Shown: piece by piece, positions 14,713 through 23,335 of the stretch
How the letters are laid out: the number at the start of each line of letters is the position of its first letter
How positions within the stretch are numbered: the first letter of the stretch is position 1
Origin: HGM04593 sp045647885
GTDB taxonomy: Bacteria; Bacteroidota; Bacteroidia; Bacteroidales; Bacteroidaceae
Length of the DNA stretch: 64,000 nt
Assembly: GCA_045647885.1 (NCBI GenBank)
Contig: JAZRMX010000006.1
Location: 42,578-106,577 of the forward strand
Reading direction: 5' to 3'
Notes under the pieces: model-generated
Databases searched by the model: none
What the model was told of the DNA's origin: nothing
What the model saw: only the letters and a program-made list of their open reading frames with translations
Translations under genes and position numbers: made by a program

Positions 14713-17646
14713 TTATTTCAACAGGAAGCGCAGAACCGCACCCATAAGATAAGAACGCAACACATCGCCCTCAACAGCCTCAAAAGGAAAACTTGTGGAA
14801 AGCACACGATATCGGCCGGCATAGGCCACACCTGCACTCTTCTTGTTCCTGTTAAAGACAAATGCCACAAAAGCATCCTTCGCCGGCACAAGAACATCGG
14901 GGCGAGATACAGCATAGCAATGCTCGTTCACCGTGCGATAGACCGGCAACGAGAGATTGGAACCGAAGATTACGTTCTCCGACACTTCGGACACCGAACC
15001 ACCATATTCAAACTTCAGGAGTTCACGCACAAATCTCTTATCCTCCTCGTTCTTCGACATATCACTTGCAATGTGGGCACCACTGACAAAAAGGCGGCCA
15101 CCAGCGGCCAGATAACCGGCTATCTTATTCTGTATTTCAAGCGGGAAAGTTTTATACGGGTGGTTATACCCCAACAACGAGCCACTCTCGCCCTGTTTCT
15201 CCACTCCGGCAATGTAGTCAACAACATCGAAACCTGTAAGCAACACCTCGCCCTCCATTACCGCCTCGCTACTGCACGACACAAAAGTGACACCATTGGC
15301 AGCCATAGCCTTGCCGTGGACAAAAGGATAATCGAAACTGTTTCCGGCTACAAGCATTCCTTCAAAATCGTTTCCGCTCAAGCCAAGACCATCTTCGTAG
15401 CTAATATTACTTCGTTCGTAGTCGAGCTGGCGGCCACCATACTCAGCCGTGTTCATATAAGCAACACCTGGATCACCATCCATATCGAAACCAGCCTTAG
15501 ATGCCGTGCAAACCTCACGCGGGCCGCTCAGGCGGTGAAAGCCATTCACAATGAGCGCACGCCCCTTCTCCTTGCCCGCCACATAGGCCGACAACACCTC
15601 CGAAGGAAAGCTCTCTCCACCGTCATTAAGAGCAGCCACCTTGAAACTATACAGTACATTTTCAAGGATGGGCATCTCGAAACTACACTTATCCACAACG
15701 CGACCATTATCAAAGTCGCCATCATTTATCTTTGTATATATAATATAGGAATCAGGTGTTGCCGACAGCTCAAGTTCGTCCTCCACCGCCTTCCAGCGCA
15801 GAAGCACATTCTCCTGTTTCTCGTCAAGCGACAAAGAGAAGCATCTTACCGGCAAAGGCTGCACCACAAAATCGCGACCGTGCATATAACAAACCTGCTT
15901 CAACAGTGATTTATAGACAGCACGGGCAAGGGTGAATTTAAAATCGGGGTTATGCCCATAGGCCATATCCTTGTAATTCTGGTGCGACAAGGATTCAAAT
16001 ATAAGTGACGGTACAACAGGCAAACGCGACTCACTATAACTCTTGTCGAGAATGCCACGTACAGGCCAGCAGAAACCGTAACGCGCCGAGAGGTCGCGCT
16101 GCACATCGAGCAACAAATTGCTGACCACATCGCGCGAAGCATAACGCGACAAGCCTGTCGCAAGCGTGTCGCCACTGTATTCCGTGGTAACAACTCCCAA
16201 AGTACCTATAACATCATCCTCGGCCGAAATGCCGGCATCGGAATGAAAACCGAATGAGAGTTCCAGCGGAACATTCAAGCCAAGAGTATCGGGGTTATAC
16301 ACAGACCCTCCGGAGAGGTGATTCACAGCGTGGGAACGGCAATTTATATCGTCGTTATAATCAATTTCACCATTACTGGGGGTATACACCTCATAAGGAA
16401 ATCCCGAATACTGCAAGGCATAGCGGGCTCCTTCGAGATAGCGTGGGAAACCACTTGTCTGCGGCAAGCTGTCGCCACGCGCAACAAGCCCCATACCACC
16501 GCCAAAGCGCACAGCATCGGCAGTAACAACTCCTTCATAATCACTAGTATTGGTAAGCACCACTCCCTGGTTCTCGTGCGCTCCGGCACGGAAACGGAAA
16601 GTACCAAGATAGACCCAAGTACCTCCACCCATCTGCTGGTTCACCTTAAAGTCGGTAACTCCACCACAGTGCAACACACTGTAACGTGCATCGGGGATGG
16701 AATTCTCCACCGTTTTATAAGAGACATACACGGAATACATACCATCGACAGGGATATCGGGTTGCCAACGCGCTACCGCACCGCTTTTCTTCGCACCCTG
16801 CGACGAAAGCACCGCCACGGTAGTGCCGTGAGTAAAGGGATTCTCACCATCGACATATACAGCTTCGCGGGGTTTGAAGCCACCCTCGAGCACAACCCAT
16901 TCACGACGTTTCTGCGCCTCCTGCACATAAGAAGAAGCCCCGGAGAGCGTATCATTATCCACCACTACACACTCGCGTTGCCAGTCGCGCTCGCGCGGAG
17001 TGTAGACAACGGCCCCCGCATTCTGCAACATAGGCAAGAGGAAAGGCACCACCACCGACTGGGTGAACAAATCTTCGGTAGTGCAGTAAAGAGAGGGGCG
17101 CTGCCATTGCCACATTCCCTTATCGGCCGAATATATACGACCGTGGCTTTGCCACAGAGCCAGGTGTCGCCCTGCAAGCCCACGTTTCACCCTGTAAGGC
17201 TTGGAAACATTCTCCACCCAAGGGGCGCCGTCGTATTCCACCTTGCCCCACAGGCGTTTTTTATCAGTTTTTCCATTGCACAAGTTATTGGGAACAAGCT
17301 CCTCTATAGGCTTGCGCCCCGCAATGACCTCTATCTTGTATTTTGCCAAGGCAGCCGGCAACACCTTGCGAATGCCACTATAGATATTCTCCACCACCTC
17401 GGGCGTAAACACTTGGGCCGCAAAATTCTGATTGGCATAAATCACCACCTTGCGTGCACCTTTATTTACAACAATGTTATTTCGCCTGCGCTCAAGGTTA
17501 CAGTTCTTGAGCCTTATATTCTCCGAAGTATATTCAGTAAAGAATTTCTCTATAGAACGTGTAACGGCTTTGTCGACCTTCTGTGCCGACAAAACCGTTA
17601 CGCATAGCAGGCAGGCCCAAAAGACCGACAGCCTTTTAAGCATCAT
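14713..17646 (-). CDS. Exported composite N-acetylmuramoyl-L-alanine amidase-like protein with inserted golvesin-type domain, FnIII and Rossmann-like tail
   Basis: 977 residues with a signal peptide (about 1-22). The Amidase_3-type zinc fold appears split: His168 (WQSHGRIY) and Glu191 (CTTEDLFTQS) on the N-terminal side, His468 (GFHSDAG) and Glu551 (LIFESLSHQN) on the far side. Between them, about 245-385, lies a beta-sandwich resembling the golvesin C-terminal/xanthan-lyase-type carbohydrate-binding domain. Residues about 600-690 look like a fibronectin III domain, and about 695-977 an alpha/beta domain with LIVNGFHRL and RLFVSGAHIASD, reminiscent of ThuA/class I amidotransferase folds. Bacteroides relatives are often labelled xanthan lyase, which the zinc ligands do not support. 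Likely acts on peptidoglycan or glycan in the periplasm. A 91-residue gene sits 3 bases upstream. Confidence 0.75.
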   Translation of the reverse strand: MMLKRLSVFWACLLCVTVLSAQKVDKAVTRSIEKFFTEYTSENIRLKNCNLERRRNNIVVNKGARKVVIYANQNFAAQVFTPEVVENIYSGIRKVLPAALAKYKIEVIAGRKPIEELVPNNLCNGKTDKKRLWGKVEYDGAPWVENVSKPYRVKRGLAGRHLALWQSHGRIYSADKGMWQWQRPSLYCTTEDLFTQSVVVPFLLPMLQNAGAVVYTPRERDWQRECVVVDNDTLSGASSYVQEAQKRREWVVLEGGFKPREAVYVDGENPFTHGTTVAVLSSQGAKKSGAVARWQPDIPVDGMYSVYVSYKTVENSIPDARYSVLHCGGVTDFKVNQQMGGGTWVYLGTFRFRAGAHENQGVVLTNTSDYEGVVTADAVRFGGGMGLVARGDSLPQTSGFPRYLEGARYALQYSGFPYEVYTPSNGEIDYNDDINCRSHAVNHLSGGSVYNPDTLGLNVPLELSFGFHSDAGISAEDDVIGTLGVVTTEYSGDTLATGLSRYASRDVVSNLLLDVQRDLSARYGFCWPVRGILDKSYSESRLPVVPSLIFESLSHQNYKDMAYGHNPDFKFTLARAVYKSLLKQVCYMHGRDFVVQPLPVRCFSLSLDEKQENVLLRWKAVEDELELSATPDSYIIYTKINDGDFDNGRVVDKCSFEMPILENVLYSFKVAALNDGGESFPSEVLSAYVAGKEKGRALIVNGFHRLSGPREVCTASKAGFDMDGDPGVAYMNTAEYGGRQLDYERSNISYEDGLGLSGNDFEGMLVAGNSFDYPFVHGKAMAANGVTFVSCSSEAVMEGEVLLTGFDVVDYIAGVEKQGESGSLLGYNHPYKTFPLEIQNKIAGYLAAGGRLFVSGAHIASDMSKNEEDKRFVRELLKFEYGGSVSEVSENVIFGSNLSLPVYRTVNEHCYAVSRPDVLVPAKDAFVAFVFNRNKKSAGVAYAGRYRVLSTSFPFEAVEGDVLRSYLMGAVLRFLLK

Positions 17647-17649
17647 ATG

Positions 17650-17925
17650 TTATTTTTTTGACAACTCCTCAATTTCTCCAAGAATAGCTCTTGCGTCCTT
17701 GTTGAAAGAGTCGCACAAAGCATTGAAATACTGTTTAGCCGGCATACCGGGCTCCACGTGGCTCACACGGGCAACATACTCATTATTCAAGCTGAATATC
17801 TTGTTGAACAGATTAACCCACGCCTCGGTATCGCTTTTTGCATCGAACGACATCAAGAATGCCTCGGTTGCAAGGTCGTCAACAACAAAAGTAATCACCT
17901 TCTTCAAATTTTTTCTACTTGCCAT
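17650..17925 (-). CDS. Conserved hypothetical protein, 91 residues
   Basis: No family recognised. It is a small soluble, mostly helical protein, without a signal peptide or membrane segment. The first half has ITFVVDDLATEAFLMSF, the second NALCDSFNKDARAILGEIEEL, likely a helical hairpin. It starts 64 bases downstream of a good sigma-ABfr promoter and ends 3 bases before the amidase gene, so the two are one transcription unit. No function is proposed. Confidence 0.75.
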   Translation of the reverse strand: MASRKNLKKVITFVVDDLATEAFLMSFDAKSDTEAWVNLFNKIFSLNNEYVARVSHVEPGMPAKQYFNALCDSFNKDARAILGEIEELSKK

Positions 17926-17988
17926 AATCTGATATTGAAAAGTTTATAATACAAAAAAGCGGGAACAATAAACATCCGCGCATTACCG

Positions 17989-18019
17989 CAAATATAGTAA
18001 TTTCTGCAAAAAGAAGCAA
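17989..18019 (-). promoter_or_regulatory. Promoter of the hypothetical-amidase unit
   Basis: Minus-strand TATATTTG (17989-17996) with TTG at 18017-18019 and a 20-base spacer. Confidence 0.7.
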
Positions 18020-18033
18020 CAAATAAACAAAAT

Positions 18034-18089
18034 AGAGCTGTTTTTTATAAATTATTCCGAATATAGTGCATAAAAAACGACAAAGCTCT
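18034..18089 (+). other. Imperfect hairpin in the pfp leader region
   Basis: AGAGCT plus GTTTTTTAT (18034-18048, contiguous) can pair with ATAAAAAAC (18070-18078) and AGCTCT (18084-18089), leaving a 5-base bulge and a 21-base loop. It lies 65 bases ahead of the pfp start. Could be a leader structure or an operator; no known riboswitch class fits. Confidence 0.35.
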
Positions 18090-18153
18090 TTTACATCTCA
18101 TAAAAAAAAGCGAAATTTGCCAATATTTTGAACCAACTTTATTTTAATACAAT

Positions 18154-19800
18154 ATGAAAATTAGTGCATTACAGAAAGCAAGAGCTGAGTACCAGCCCAA
18201 GTTGCCTCAAGCATTGAAAGAGGTTGTGAAAATCACTGAAGGCGCAGCCACACAGTCGGTTGCCGACCAGGAGGCTATCAAGTCTATGTTCCCCAACACT
18301 TACGGTCTTCCCATCGTAACATTTGAGAAAGGTGGCGAGGCTGTTGAGTACCCCGCAATCAATGTAGGTGTTATTCTTTCGGGTGGTCAGGCTCCCGGTG
18401 GACACAACGTTATTGCCGGTCTCTTCGACGGTATCAAGAAACTGAACGCCGGCAGCCGTCTGTTCGGTTTCCTTATGGGCCCCGGCGGTCTTGTTGACCA
18501 CAAATATATGGAGATAACTCCCGAGATTATGGACGCTTACCGCAACACCGGTGGTTTCGATATCATTGGTTCAGGCCGTACAAAACTCGAGAAGACCGAG
18601 CAGTTCGACAAAGGTTTGGAGATTATCAAGGAGCTCGACATCAAGGCTCTTGTAATCATCGGTGGTGACGACTCTAACACCAACGCTTGCGTACTCGCCG
18701 AGTACTATGCAGCAAAGAACACCGGTGTACAGGTTATCGGTTGCCCCAAAACTATCGACGGCGACCTCAAGAACGCATACATCGAGACATCTTTCGGTTT
18801 CGACACAGCTTGTAAGGTTTATTCAGAGGTTATCGGTAACATACAGCGCGACTGTAACTCTGCACGCAAATACTGGCACTTCATCAAATTGATGGGTCGT
18901 TCAGCATCTCACATCGCACTTGAGTGCGCATTGCAGACACAGCCCAACATCTGTATCATCTCTGAGGAGGTTGAGCAGAAGGCTCTTTCACTCGACAACA
19001 TCGTAACATCTATTGCCGAGGCGGTAGCTTCACGCGCAGCAGCCGGCAACAACTTCGGTACAGTACTCATCCCCGAGGGCCTCATCGAGTTCATCCCCGC
19101 TATGAAGTCACTCATCGCAGAACTTAACGACCTCTTGGCAGCCAAAGGTGAGGAGTATGCAGCAGTTGAGGCATCAGAGAAACGCCAGTACATCATCGAC
19201 CAGTTGTCAAAAGACAACAGCGAGGTATACGCAAGCCTCCCCGCAGGTGTTGCTCGCCAGCTCACTATGGACCGCGACCCCCACGGCAACGTACAGGTAT
19301 CACTCATCGAAACAGAGAAACTCCTTTCAGAGATGGTTGGCAACAAGCTCGCTGCTTGGAAGAAAGAGGGCAAATACGCTGGCTCTTTCAACCCCCAGCA
19401 CCACTTCTTCGGTTACGAAGGCCGTTGCGCAGCTCCCTCTAACTACGATGCAGACTACTGCTACGCTCTCGGTTACAACGCAACACAGCTCATCGCTGCC
19501 GGCAAAACCGGTTATATGTCATCTATCCGCAACACAACAGCTCCTGCTGCCGAGTGGATTGCAGGTGGTATACCCATCACTATGATGATGAACATGGAGC
19601 GTCGTCACGGCGAGATGAAACCCGTTATCCAGAAAGCTTTGGTTGACCTCGAGGGTGCACCCTTCAAGGCATTCGCAGCCAACAGAGAGACATGGGCAAA
19701 AGAGACTTGCTACATCTACCCCGGACCCATCCAGTACTTTGGACCTTCTGAGGTATGCGACCAGACAACAAAGACTCTTGCTCTTGAGCAGCAGAAGTAA
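18154..19800 (+). CDS. pfp: Diphosphate--fructose-6-phosphate 1-phosphotransferase (PPi-dependent phosphofructokinase)
   Basis: 548 residues, the long PFP form. Reversibly phosphorylates fructose-6-phosphate using pyrophosphate. The donor-specific residues are clear: GGDDSN at 170-175, where ATP enzymes have GGDGS, and PKTIDGD at 198-204, where ATP enzymes have PGTIDND. Asp and Lys at these two sites define PPi use. MGRSASH at 247-253 contributes to the sugar phosphate site. Codon usage is strongly biased to preferred codons, pointing to high expression. It contrasts with the ATP-type paralogue at 46.9 kb. The lysozyme gene follows after 19 bases without a terminator. Confidence 0.96.
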   Translation: MKISALQKARAEYQPKLPQALKEVVKITEGAATQSVADQEAIKSMFPNTYGLPIVTFEKGGEAVEYPAINVGVILSGGQAPGGHNVIAGLFDGIKKLNAGSRLFGFLMGPGGLVDHKYMEITPEIMDAYRNTGGFDIIGSGRTKLEKTEQFDKGLEIIKELDIKALVIIGGDDSNTNACVLAEYYAAKNTGVQVIGCPKTIDGDLKNAYIETSFGFDTACKVYSEVIGNIQRDCNSARKYWHFIKLMGRSASHIALECALQTQPNICIISEEVEQKALSLDNIVTSIAEAVASRAAAGNNFGTVLIPEGLIEFIPAMKSLIAELNDLLAAKGEEYAAVEASEKRQYIIDQLSKDNSEVYASLPAGVARQLTMDRDPHGNVQVSLIETEKLLSEMVGNKLAAWKKEGKYAGSFNPQHHFFGYEGRCAAPSNYDADYCYALGYNATQLIAAGKTGYMSSIRNTTAPAAEWIAGGIPITMMMNMERRHGEMKPVIQKALVDLEGAPFKAFAANRETWAKETCYIYPGPIQYFGPSEVCDQTTKTLALEQQK

Positions 19801-19819
19801 TAAAACCTTATCGGCCTGA

Positions 19820-20665
19820 ATGGCAGAAAAGAAAAAGACACATAAAAGAACCGGCGGACGGAAGAACACTTCCGCCCGCCGTTCATCATCTCCGGCGGTT
19901 GGCGGCACAACGCCCCGTTGGGTGTATGTGTCTACCATAATAACAGCAACCACAATTGCACTGGCAATTGTATATACCTTTTTCTTTAGACCATATTTTT
20001 ACCGATTCCGCCCCTGCTATGGACAGAAACGCTATGAGATATGCCTCCCTTCGGGATTCTCGGTATATGGCATAGACATTTCGCGCCACCAAGGCAACAT
20101 AAACTGGGAAAAGTTCAGGAGAGAGAACCCTGCTGAAGCCCCAATATCTTTCGTATTCATTAAAGCAACCGAAGGACGCGACTTCACCGACAGCAATTTC
20201 GAGGAAAATTTCATAGCCGCCAAGCAACACGGTTTCCTGCGCGGTGCCTACCATTACTTCTCAACCAAATCGACCGGCCGGGAACAGGCACAAATGTTCA
20301 TAAAGACAGCCAAACTCACAAAGGGCGACTTGCCGCCAATGATTGACATTGAAGAGAAACCGAAAGATAAGAAAAAGTTCTTGCAGGAACTGAAGACCTT
20401 TGTCACCCTTATTGAAGGACATTATGGTGTAAAACCCATAATATATACCTACAAGAAGTTCAAGACACGTTATCTCAACGACTCATTTTTTGAAAAATAC
20501 CCTTCGTGGATAGCCCATTATTATGTAGACTCACTTGACGAGGATACAAAATGGCTCATATGGCAATGCTCCGATATGGGAGAAATACCAGGCATCCCAC
20601 ACAATGTGGACATAAACATATTCAACGGCAATATGGAGCAGTTGAACAGCCTTAAGATAAAATAA
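19820..20665 (+). CDS. GH25 lysozyme, membrane-anchored
   Basis: 281 residues. A basic cytoplasmic N-terminus (about 1-33, rich in Lys/Arg/Ser) precedes one membrane anchor (about 35-56); no cleavage site, so it is a signal-anchor protein facing the periplasm. The GH25 barrel spans about 80-281, with the catalytic region GIDISRHQG (84-92), KATEG (115-119) and DIEE (176-179) supplying the carboxylates. GH25 enzymes cleave the MurNAc-GlcNAc bond of peptidoglycan. It follows pfp by 19 bases but has weaker codon bias. Its stop codon is one base from the convergent rluD stop and no terminator separates them. Confidence 0.92.
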   Translation: MAEKKKTHKRTGGRKNTSARRSSSPAVGGTTPRWVYVSTIITATTIALAIVYTFFFRPYFYRFRPCYGQKRYEICLPSGFSVYGIDISRHQGNINWEKFRRENPAEAPISFVFIKATEGRDFTDSNFEENFIAAKQHGFLRGAYHYFSTKSTGREQAQMFIKTAKLTKGDLPPMIDIEEKPKDKKKFLQELKTFVTLIEGHYGVKPIIYTYKKFKTRYLNDSFFEKYPSWIAHYYVDSLDEDTKWLIWQCSDMGEIPGIPHNVDINIFNGNMEQLNSLKIK

Positions 20666-20666
20666 A

Positions 20667-21743
20667 TTACTGATTATAAGCAGCACTAGCCTGCGAATAC
20701 TTGCGCCACGCCTCGAGCAGAGCCTCGAAATCCTGTGGAAGCGGAGAATCAAAGAACATCATTTCACCCGTTGAGGGATGCACAAAGCCTAAAGTCTTTG
20801 CGTGCAACGCCTGACGCGGACACAACTTGAAGCAATTACGCACAAACTGGCTGTACTTGCTAAAATTGGTACCCTTTAGAATTTCGTCACCGCCATAGAC
20901 ATCGTCGTTAAAAAGGATGTGCCCAATGTGCTTCATATGCACCCTTATCTGGTGAGTACGCCCGGTTTCAAGATTACACTCCACAAGCGACACATAAGAG
21001 AGACGCTCAAGCACCCTATAGTGCGTTACCGCGTGTTTGCCCACCGCATCGTCGGGCGAGACACACATCTGCAAACGATTGCGAGGGTTACGGGTTATGT
21101 TACCAACCACCGTACCGTTATCTTCCTTGAGTGCCCCCCAGACAACAGCATTGTATGTACGTTTTGTAGTCTTCTTAAAAAACTGCATACCTAAATGAGC
21201 CTTGGCAGCTGCAGTCTTTGCCACAACCAACAGACCCGAGGTATTCTTGTCAATTCTATGCACAAGACCCACCTGTGGGTCATTGGCATCGAAATTCTTG
21301 TTGTTGCGCAAATGCCACGCAACCGCATTTATGAGTGTTCCGTGGGTATTTCCACAACCGGGATGCACAACAAGCCCGGCAGGCTTGTTCACTACCATAA
21401 GATCATCGTCCTCGTAAACAACATCCAATGGTATCTCCTCGGCAACAATTGTATTGTCGTAAGCCGGAGTATCATACGTAATTACAATCTTGTCGCAAGG
21501 CTTTACCTTGTAGTTGCTTTTCACAACCTTGCCGTTGACCGATATTGCACCGGCATCTGCCGCTTGCTGAATTTTGTTACGCGAAGTATTGGCAAGATGG
21601 TCAATAAGGAATTTGTCTATACGAATGGGCGACTGCCCCTTGTCGGCAACCAGACTTACCTCTTTGAACAGCGTCTCCTCCCCACCCGACATCTCATCGG
21701 CAGGAAAGTCCTCAAAATCTTCAAAAAAATCTATCTCCGACAT
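20667..21743 (-). CDS. rluD: 23S rRNA pseudouridine synthase, RluD/RluA family
   Basis: 358 residues. An acidic N-terminal extension (about 1-30) precedes an S4 RNA-binding domain (about 38-100) and the catalytic domain with HRIDKNTSGLLVVAK at 162-176, whose Asp165 is the nucleophile; RTHQIRVHM near 265 is the second signature. It isomerises uridines in 23S rRNA helix 69 if truly RluD; the S4 domain plus length favour RluD over RluA. The gene lies 3 bases after the PASTA gene and is presumably cotranscribed from the promoter at 22371. Confidence 0.92.
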   Translation of the reverse strand: MSEIDFFEDFEDFPADEMSGGEETLFKEVSLVADKGQSPIRIDKFLIDHLANTSRNKIQQAADAGAISVNGKVVKSNYKVKPCDKIVITYDTPAYDNTIVAEEIPLDVVYEDDDLMVVNKPAGLVVHPGCGNTHGTLINAVAWHLRNNKNFDANDPQVGLVHRIDKNTSGLLVVAKTAAAKAHLGMQFFKKTTKRTYNAVVWGALKEDNGTVVGNITRNPRNRLQMCVSPDDAVGKHAVTHYRVLERLSYVSLVECNLETGRTHQIRVHMKHIGHILFNDDVYGGDEILKGTNFSKYSQFVRNCFKLCPRQALHAKTLGFVHPSTGEMMFFDSPLPQDFEALLEAWRKYSQASAAYNQ

Positions 21744-21746
21744 ACT

Positions 21747-22340
21747 TTATTCAAACCAAGAATCTTCCATAACAGGCTCACCCATACTCTCTTCTTCGCT
21801 ACCATTGCCCACACACAGAGTGAGGGTAGCACCCACAGGCACCTGCGCGCCATTCTTGATGGTATCTTCACCTTTAAGAACAGCATACACCCAGTCAGCC
21901 TCGCCACTCACCGCAATATTCTCCGTGAGTTTGAAACCTGCTGCTGTGAGACGTGCCACAGCCTCGCGCAACGAACAGTTGTCCACGATATCGGGCAATG
22001 CCTTAAGGGGCTCTTTGGCAGAATTCAGGGTTATCTGTATCTTGCGCCCCTCTTTTACCTGCGCGCCACGCACGGGAAGCTGCTCCACAACCTCGCCCTC
22101 CTTGGCACCTTTCTTGTATTTATAGTCTATTATCTCAAAATCGAGTTTACTGGCACGCAAAATGTCGGCAGCCACATCAATATTCTTACCACACACATTT
22201 GGCACCTCAATAACCTGCCCGTGCAGGGTGTAACTATCGAGCCAACACAATACAAAGTAGCAGATACCAACCAGCACGGCTGCCATTGCAACTACATTGA
22301 TGAGGACCACCTTGATACAACCCGAAAAATTATTCTTCAT
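21747..22340 (-). CDS. PASTA-domain membrane protein
   Basis: 197 residues from the ATG at 22340. The open frame extends to 22373, but that ATG overlaps the -7 box TACCTTTG (22371-22378), so the transcript would begin downstream of it. One membrane segment (about 8-32) follows a short positive N-terminus. Two PASTA domains follow (about 38-107 and 112-180), starting HGQVIEVPNVCGKN and ALPDIVDNCSL, with an acidic tail. PASTA domains bind peptidoglycan fragments or act in division proteins, but no kinase or transpeptidase domain is fused here. The pairing with rluD is recurrent in Bacteroidota. Confidence 0.88.
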   Translation of the reverse strand: MKNNFSGCIKVVLINVVAMAAVLVGICYFVLCWLDSYTLHGQVIEVPNVCGKNIDVAADILRASKLDFEIIDYKYKKGAKEGEVVEQLPVRGAQVKEGRKIQITLNSAKEPLKALPDIVDNCSLREAVARLTAAGFKLTENIAVSGEADWVYAVLKGEDTIKNGAQVPVGATLTLCVGNGSEEESMGEPVMEDSWFE

Positions 22341-22370
22341 AAACTGGGATATAAAATGTAAAAAACTTTT

Positions 22371-22378
22371 CAAAGGTA
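22371..22378 (-). promoter_or_regulatory. -7 box of the PASTA-rluD unit
   Basis: Minus-strand TACCTTTG. The -33 element is poor. The position decides the PASTA start codon. Confidence 0.55.
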
Positions 22379-22460
22379 GAAAAAAATAGGTATAATTCAG
22401 CTACAGTAAACCACTTTTGTGGATAAAAAAATGAGTTCCACATATAATTTGACCGCAAAA

Positions 22461-22481
22461 GAGCATCAACCGCAAATGCTC
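22461..22481. promoter_or_regulatory. Small inverted repeat GAGCAT-N9-ATGCTC in a divergent promoter region
   Basis: Six-base perfect arms, 13 bases upstream of the -33 element of the envelope operon promoter. A CCAC-N4-GTGG element lies nearby at 22411-22422. Possible operator; could be chance. Confidence 0.25.
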
Positions 22482-22493
22482 GTAATTTTTATC

Positions 22494-22524
22494 TTGCATT
22501 CTTTACACTTTTATATTATCTTCG
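22494..22524 (+). promoter_or_regulatory. Promoter of the DUF4468-porin operon
   Basis: TTG at 22494-22496, 20-base spacer, TATCTTCG at 22517-22524 (one mismatch to TAnnTTTG). Start site about 30 bases before the first gene. Confidence 0.65.
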
Positions 22525-22559
22525 CAAAGAATATTACAACGTAAAAAACAGTAACCATT

Positions 22560-23156
22560 ATGAAAAGAATAATACCTTTGATACTGCTTCTGGCACTTTC
22601 AGCAACAACAGCACAAGCACAGCTCTTCAAGAAGAAAGAAAAAACCATAAAGCAGGAATACACTGTGGGCACAATACCTGTCATAAACAACAAGGTGACA
22701 TTTGAAGAGGTAATTCCCGTGGAGGGAAAGAGCGCTGCCGAAATTGAAGCCATCGTAAACGGGTGGTTTGCCGAACGCTTTGTAAAACCCACTGTAATAG
22801 CATTCAAGAAGTATGAGCAGGAGATTCCCGGCACCATTGTTGCAAAATCAGAGGAGTATATAGTATTCAAGAAAAAGTTCTTCGTTCTCAACCGCACAAG
22901 AATATATTATTTCCTCACAATCACCTGCGAGGATGAGAAATGCAAGTTCAATATGTCGCGCATAACATACTGGTGGGACGAAGAGGCCGAGGATGGCGGT
23001 ATCAAGATGAATGCCGAAGAGTGCATTACCGACCTGGCTGCCATTGACGAGAAGGGCCGCTTGCGCCGCATCAATGGCAAATTCCGCACAAAGACCGTAG
23101 ACCTCAAAGATACACTTCTGCAGCAGTTGAAGGAGAAATTATCAGCAGCACAATAA
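22560..23156 (+). CDS. Exported DUF4468 domain protein
   Basis: 198 residues; signal peptide about 1-20 (cleavage after AQA). The mature part begins with a lysine-rich stretch then the DUF4468 fold, with VIPVEGKSAAEIEAIVNGWF near 50 and ITYWWDEEAEDGG near 140, a TBP-like alpha/beta domain seen almost only in Bacteroidota. The biochemical role is unknown. It leads a five-gene rightward operon running to a DUF4421 protein at 27.5 kb, all envelope-directed apart from one oxidoreductase. Confidence 0.85.
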   Translation: MKRIIPLILLLALSATTAQAQLFKKKEKTIKQEYTVGTIPVINNKVTFEEVIPVEGKSAAEIEAIVNGWFAERFVKPTVIAFKKYEQEIPGTIVAKSEEYIVFKKKFFVLNRTRIYYFLTITCEDEKCKFNMSRITYWWDEEAEDGGIKMNAEECITDLAAIDEKGRLRRINGKFRTKTVDLKDTLLQQLKEKLSAAQ

Positions 23157-23161
23157 TAGCC

Positions 23162-23332
23162 GTGGACACAATAAATAAAATAAGATATATACTCAACATA
23201 TTGTTCCTCGCAGGGACAATAGCCACTTTCATACTATATTTTGCAGTAAGCGGCTCCACCCTTTTCCTATATACAGGGCTGGCGGCATTGAGTTTCAAGA
23301 TGATTGAGTTCATTCTGCGATTTATGTTCTAA
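23162..23332 (+). CDS. Small two-helix membrane protein, 56 residues, GTG start
   Basis: The reading frame GTG(23162)-TAA(23332) lies exactly in the gap between the DUF4468 stop (23156) and the porin ATG (23336). The product has two hydrophobic segments, about 8-27 (LNILFLAGTIATFILYF) and about 31-50 (LFLYTGLAALSFKMIEFI), with a basic N-terminus. The frame is open further upstream inside the previous gene, but only GTG at 23162 is a reasonable initiator. Its snug fit in the operon supports it being real; the function is unknown. Confidence 0.65.
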   Translation: MDTINKIRYILNILFLAGTIATFILYFAVSGSTLFLYTGLAALSFKMIEFILRFMF

Positions 23333-23335
23333 AAT

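Noticed and set aside
16318..17607. 429-codon plus-strand open frame
   Set aside because: Antisense to the composite amidase whose domains and signal peptide are clear.
21195..22361. 388-codon plus-strand open frame
   Set aside because: Antisense across rluD and the PASTA gene; spans two real genes on the other strand.
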